Assembly: GCF_900155545.1 (NCBI RefSeq)
Contig: NZ_LT732526.1
Span: 1,630,201 to 1,694,200, forward strand
Origin: Clostridium sp. Marseille-P2415
GTDB taxonomy: Bacteria; Bacillota; Clostridia; Lachnospirales; Lachnospiraceae
Direction of reading: 5' to 3'
Length of the DNA: 64,000 nt
A program made the translations under genes and the position numbers. Of the stretch, positions 61,547-64,000 are shown piece after piece (position 1 is the stretch's first letter; every line of letters begins with the position of its first letter). The notes under the pieces were generated by a model. That model saw nothing but the letters and a program-made list of their open reading frames with translations, searched no databases and was not told the DNA's origin.

Positions 61547-62854
61547 TCAGTCTGTCCCCTTCTCCTCTAAAACAGCCTGCCTGTCCAGAGCTTTAAAAAA
61601 CGGAAGATAAATTAATATCTGAACAGCGATCAAAACCACCTGGAGAACGGCAATTTTCCAGCCTCCGGCCACAAGACCGCCGAACACCACCGGTGTCCCC
61701 AGAGGGATCGTCGTTCCGTTAAGCGGAGGAATGATTCCTATATTCATCATAATATAGGAAATAAGAAACGTGATAACCGGTGTGACAATTAACGGAATAA
61801 TCATGATGGTATTTAATACCATGGGAAGTCCAAATGTTATGGGCTCATTAATTCCGCATAATCCTGCAGGCAAGGCCAGCTTTCCAAGGGTTTTATAGCG
61901 TGTGCTTTTTGCCGTGAAACACATGATGATACATAATCCAAGGGTACCTCCCGCTCCGCCTATGGAAGCAAAGGTCATCCATGAGGCATTTGTAATCAGG
62001 TTCGGGCCTGCCACTCCATTTGCATATGCCTCAAGATTTTCCAGTCCTGCCGCCGTATACAAAACATTGATAAAAGGCATAACGATCATGCCTCCGTGGA
62101 GGCCGAAGAACCACATTAGAGAGCAGACAAGGATAAACAAAATAAAGGTAAGCGGGCTTGCCCCAAGGCTTGTCAGCGGCGCTTTCAGCATCGTATAAAT
62201 AAAATTATTTGCATCATTAAAAGAAGTAAGAGAAAATCCGAACCTTATAAGTCCAAATATAAAAGCAATACTGAAAGCAGGAATCAAAGCGCTGAAGGAT
62301 TTGGCTACCGTAGGCGGAACCTGTTCCGGCATTTTTAAGACAATATTATGCTTAATAAACATATGATATATGACAGGTACCGTCAGTCCCACAATCATGG
62401 CCGTAAACAATCCGGCAGCCCCAAGATATGTGGTAGGCAGGGCTCCTAAGATTGAAACGATCTCCCCGCTTTTAGCTGCTTTTCCCGTAACGCCAAGGGG
62501 AATCAGCAGGAGGAATGCGAAGAGGCTTAAGGTACCCACGATGGTCGATACGTTTTCATCCAGGTCAAATTGCTCAGCAAGCGCCTTTCCGATCAGAAAA
62601 ACAGCATATACTGCAAGCATATCCGTGGTCACCTTAGGTGCAAAGGCAAATATTTCTTTTAAGTGGACTGCCTGCACGAGGCTCTGATATGGTGCAATTT
62701 GAAGATTCGCCAACAGCGTGAAAATTGCGCCTATCATGATAATAGGCAAAAGCACCGAAAATCCATTGGAAATCGCCTTCAGAAACTTGTTCTTTGAAAG
62801 CTTTCCAGCCATAGGGACAAAAAATTTCTCGATCAACCCGGTTAAATTATTCAT
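61547..62854 (-). CDS. PTS EIIC, Lac (cellobiose-like) family, second system
   Basis: A 435-residue permease with the same architecture as the EIIC at 48338: FFGLHGGMIVMPFINVL, ANGVAGPNLITNASWM and GLCGINEPITFGLPMVLNT. AAGGAGAAGG precedes the ATG. It lies between EIIB and a sulfatase gene. Confidence 0.92.
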   Translation of the reverse strand: MNNLTGLIEKFFVPMAGKLSKNKFLKAISNGFSVLLPIIMIGAIFTLLANLQIAPYQSLVQAVHLKEIFAFAPKVTTDMLAVYAVFLIGKALAEQFDLDENVSTIVGTLSLFAFLLLIPLGVTGKAAKSGEIVSILGALPTTYLGAAGLFTAMIVGLTVPVIYHMFIKHNIVLKMPEQVPPTVAKSFSALIPAFSIAFIFGLIRFGFSLTSFNDANNFIYTMLKAPLTSLGASPLTFILFILVCSLMWFFGLHGGMIVMPFINVLYTAAGLENLEAYANGVAGPNLITNASWMTFASIGGAGGTLGLCIIMCFTAKSTRYKTLGKLALPAGLCGINEPITFGLPMVLNTIMIIPLIVTPVITFLISYIMMNIGIIPPLNGTTIPLGTPVVFGGLVAGGWKIAVLQVVLIAVQILIYLPFFKALDRQAVLEEKGTD

Positions 62855-62903
62855 ATATATCCTTCTCCTTTTTCATGTTGCAATAATCTGCTGCATCCTC
62901 GCT

Positions 62904-63209
62904 TTACCCCAAAAGCTTTATCGCATCCTCCAGAACCTTTTCACCGTTCATCATTCCGTAATCCCTCATTTCTATTACCGCCACCTTCATTCCCTTCGGT
63001 TCAAACTCGGCCTTTATTTCGTCATAAAGGTATCTGACCTGAGGTCCCAGAAGAAGCACATCCGTCTGCCCTTTATAATTCCTGAATTTTGATTCAGGCA
63101 ATGCTATGATTTCAGCTTCCACCCCCTTCTTTTCAGCGGCCTTCTGCATTCTTTGCGTCAGCATGGAAGTGGACATCCCTGCTGCGCAGATCAACGTAAT
63201 ATACAGCAT
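62904..63209 (-). CDS. PTS EIIB, Lac family, second system
   Basis: A 101-residue IIB with Cys8 in LICAAGMSTSMLTQRMQKAA and VLLLGPQVRYLYDE. I chose ATG 63209 with AAAGGAGC upstream over a longer frame that overlaps the IIA intergenic space. Confidence 0.9.
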   Translation of the reverse strand: MLYITLICAAGMSTSMLTQRMQKAAEKKGVEAEIIALPESKFRNYKGQTDVLLLGPQVRYLYDEIKAEFEPKGMKVAVIEMRDYGMMNGEKVLEDAIKLLG

Positions 63210-63267
63210 ATCATTGCTCCTTTCTATGATTTGTTCCTTACCAATTATCCGCCGGCAAATTTCCACG

Positions 63268-63588
63268 TCAGCACGGAATACCGGCTTTTTTATAAAGCTT
63301 TATGAATTCATTTGCAAGGTCTCTCACCGTCATGGCATTCATCAGGTGATCCTGCGCATGAACCATGATCAGGCTCATCTCAAGATGTTCTCCTGATGCC
63401 TCGGCCTGCAGGATGCCCGTCTGAAACTCATGGGCCCTCTCGATTGCCTCATCCGCCTCTTTCAGTTGTTTTTCCGCAAGTTCAATTTTTCCCTCTCTGG
63501 CCGCGGCAATGGCCTGCAAAGCGCAGCTCCTCGCATTTCCGCCGTTTACAACCAGTTCCATCATAATGGTTTCAATTTTTATATCCAT
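63268..63588 (-). CDS. PTS EIIA, Lac family, second system
   Basis: A 106-residue IIA with the phospho-histidine in IMVHAQDHLMNAMTVRDLA. It lies 27 bases after the PRD regulator gene, and its order matches the first Lac-type system. Confidence 0.92.
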   Translation of the reverse strand: MDIKIETIMMELVVNGGNARSCALQAIAAAREGKIELAEKQLKEADEAIERAHEFQTGILQAEASGEHLEMSLIMVHAQDHLMNAMTVRDLANEFIKLYKKAGIPC

Positions 63589-63615
63589 TCTTCATTCTCC
63601 TAAATAATTTCGTCA

Positions 63616-64000
63616 TTATTGTCTGATGCTTCTATCTTCCTTTAAAAGCTCAATCAAAGTGTCAAAGGAGGCTTCCCTGATGAGCCTTGATACCCCCTTC
63701 TGGCTAAGCAGAAGATTCATAGTGAGCTGATAGAAAGACTGAAGCTGTTCCTGCTCAGATTCCCCTATGGAAACAAGAAATACAACCTGAACCTGATTTT
63801 TGTTCCAAAGAATGGGCCTCTCCAAAATCCCTACGCAAACAAAACTGTCCTTAGTCATCGTTTTATAAGGGTGGGGCAATGCCGTAAGATTTCCGAAGTC
63901 TGTCTGAGCAAGCGCTTCTCTTTTTAAGACCGCCTCATAAAATCCATCCGGTAAGTCTCTTACGGCGCTTATCCGGCGGCAAAGCTCCCTGATTATCACC
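63616..64000 (-). CDS. PRD-type PTS-responsive regulator, C-terminal EIIA-like part (cut by window edge)
   Basis: About 127 codons of the C-terminus are visible, ending in an EIIA-like domain (LKREALAQTDFGNLTALPHP with the phospho-His, then VCVGILERPILWNKNQVQVV). The segment aligns closely with the end of the 50425 regulator. The gene continues beyond base 64000, so the visible GTG near the edge is internal. It directly precedes the second Lac-type PTS. Confidence 0.88.
   Translation of the reverse strand, partial: VIIRELCRRISAVRDLPDGFYEAVLKREALAQTDFGNLTALPHPYKTMTKDSFVCVGILERPILWNKNQVQVVFLVSIGESEQEQLQSFYQLTMNLLLSQKGVSRLIREASFDTLIELLKEDRSIRQ

Overview
The window looks like a chromosomal segment of an anaerobic, spore-forming, gut-type clostridium, most likely a Lachnospiraceae member related to Hungatella, Enterocloster or Lachnoclostridium. 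The signs are pyruvate:ferredoxin oxidoreductase, spore coat (CotF-like) genes, a Csp-like subtilase, many PTS systems, an acyl-CoA dehydratase activase, strong AGGAGG ribosome binding sites and moderate GC. The genus is inference only. I saw no rRNA, tRNA, CRISPR array or phage.

Region 1 (1-12.6 kb) is a LacI-controlled carboxylate locus. A five-gene operon on the minus strand (nifJ, a cluster-less aconitase-like protein, a fused isopropylmalate-dehydratase-like protein, a phosphate acyltransferase and a 2-hydroxycarboxylate transporter) lies divergent from its LacI regulator. A carboxyltransferase and a CMD-family gene follow. The two structural units share an operator-like motif. Two large fold-back inverted repeats separate lacI from the carboxyltransferase gene.

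Region 2 (12.7-17 kb) holds an AEC transporter, a D-2-hydroxyacid dehydrogenase with a possible upstream small ORF, and a subtilisin-like protein whose catalytic serine is glycine. Region 3 (17-27.5 kb) is a complete kdpFABCDE potassium system plus a second, shortened kinase/regulator pair. Region 4 (27.5-42 kb) is a mosaic: a giant dehydratase activase, VOC and MFS genes, a PadR unit with a perfect 18-bp palindrome, two small coat proteins, a TetR-ApbE-FMN-binding unit with matching operators, an L,D-transpeptidase, and a MATE exporter behind a structured leader.

Region 5 (41.9-64 kb) is largely for import and breakdown of (sulfated) uronic-acid sugars. A PRD regulator and a Lac-family PTS are followed by GH88, DUF2264 and GH2 beta-glucuronidase genes. 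An IS607-type element has inserted between the Shine-Dalgarno sequence and the start codon of the glucuronidase, and a collapsed GH1 remnant lies beyond it. A second Lac-family PTS precedes a cytoplasmic-type sulfatase. A glucose-family PTS with another sulfatase and an EIIA is divergent from an RpiR regulator. Between these lie a partial siroheme-dependent haem gene set (ahbA, ahbB, nirJ1/ahbC type) and a peptidase fragment.

In short, substrates would enter by PTS or carboxylate transporters. Intracellular sulfatases and uronidases would trim the sugars, and pyruvate would be oxidised by NifJ to acetyl-CoA and then acetyl phosphate.
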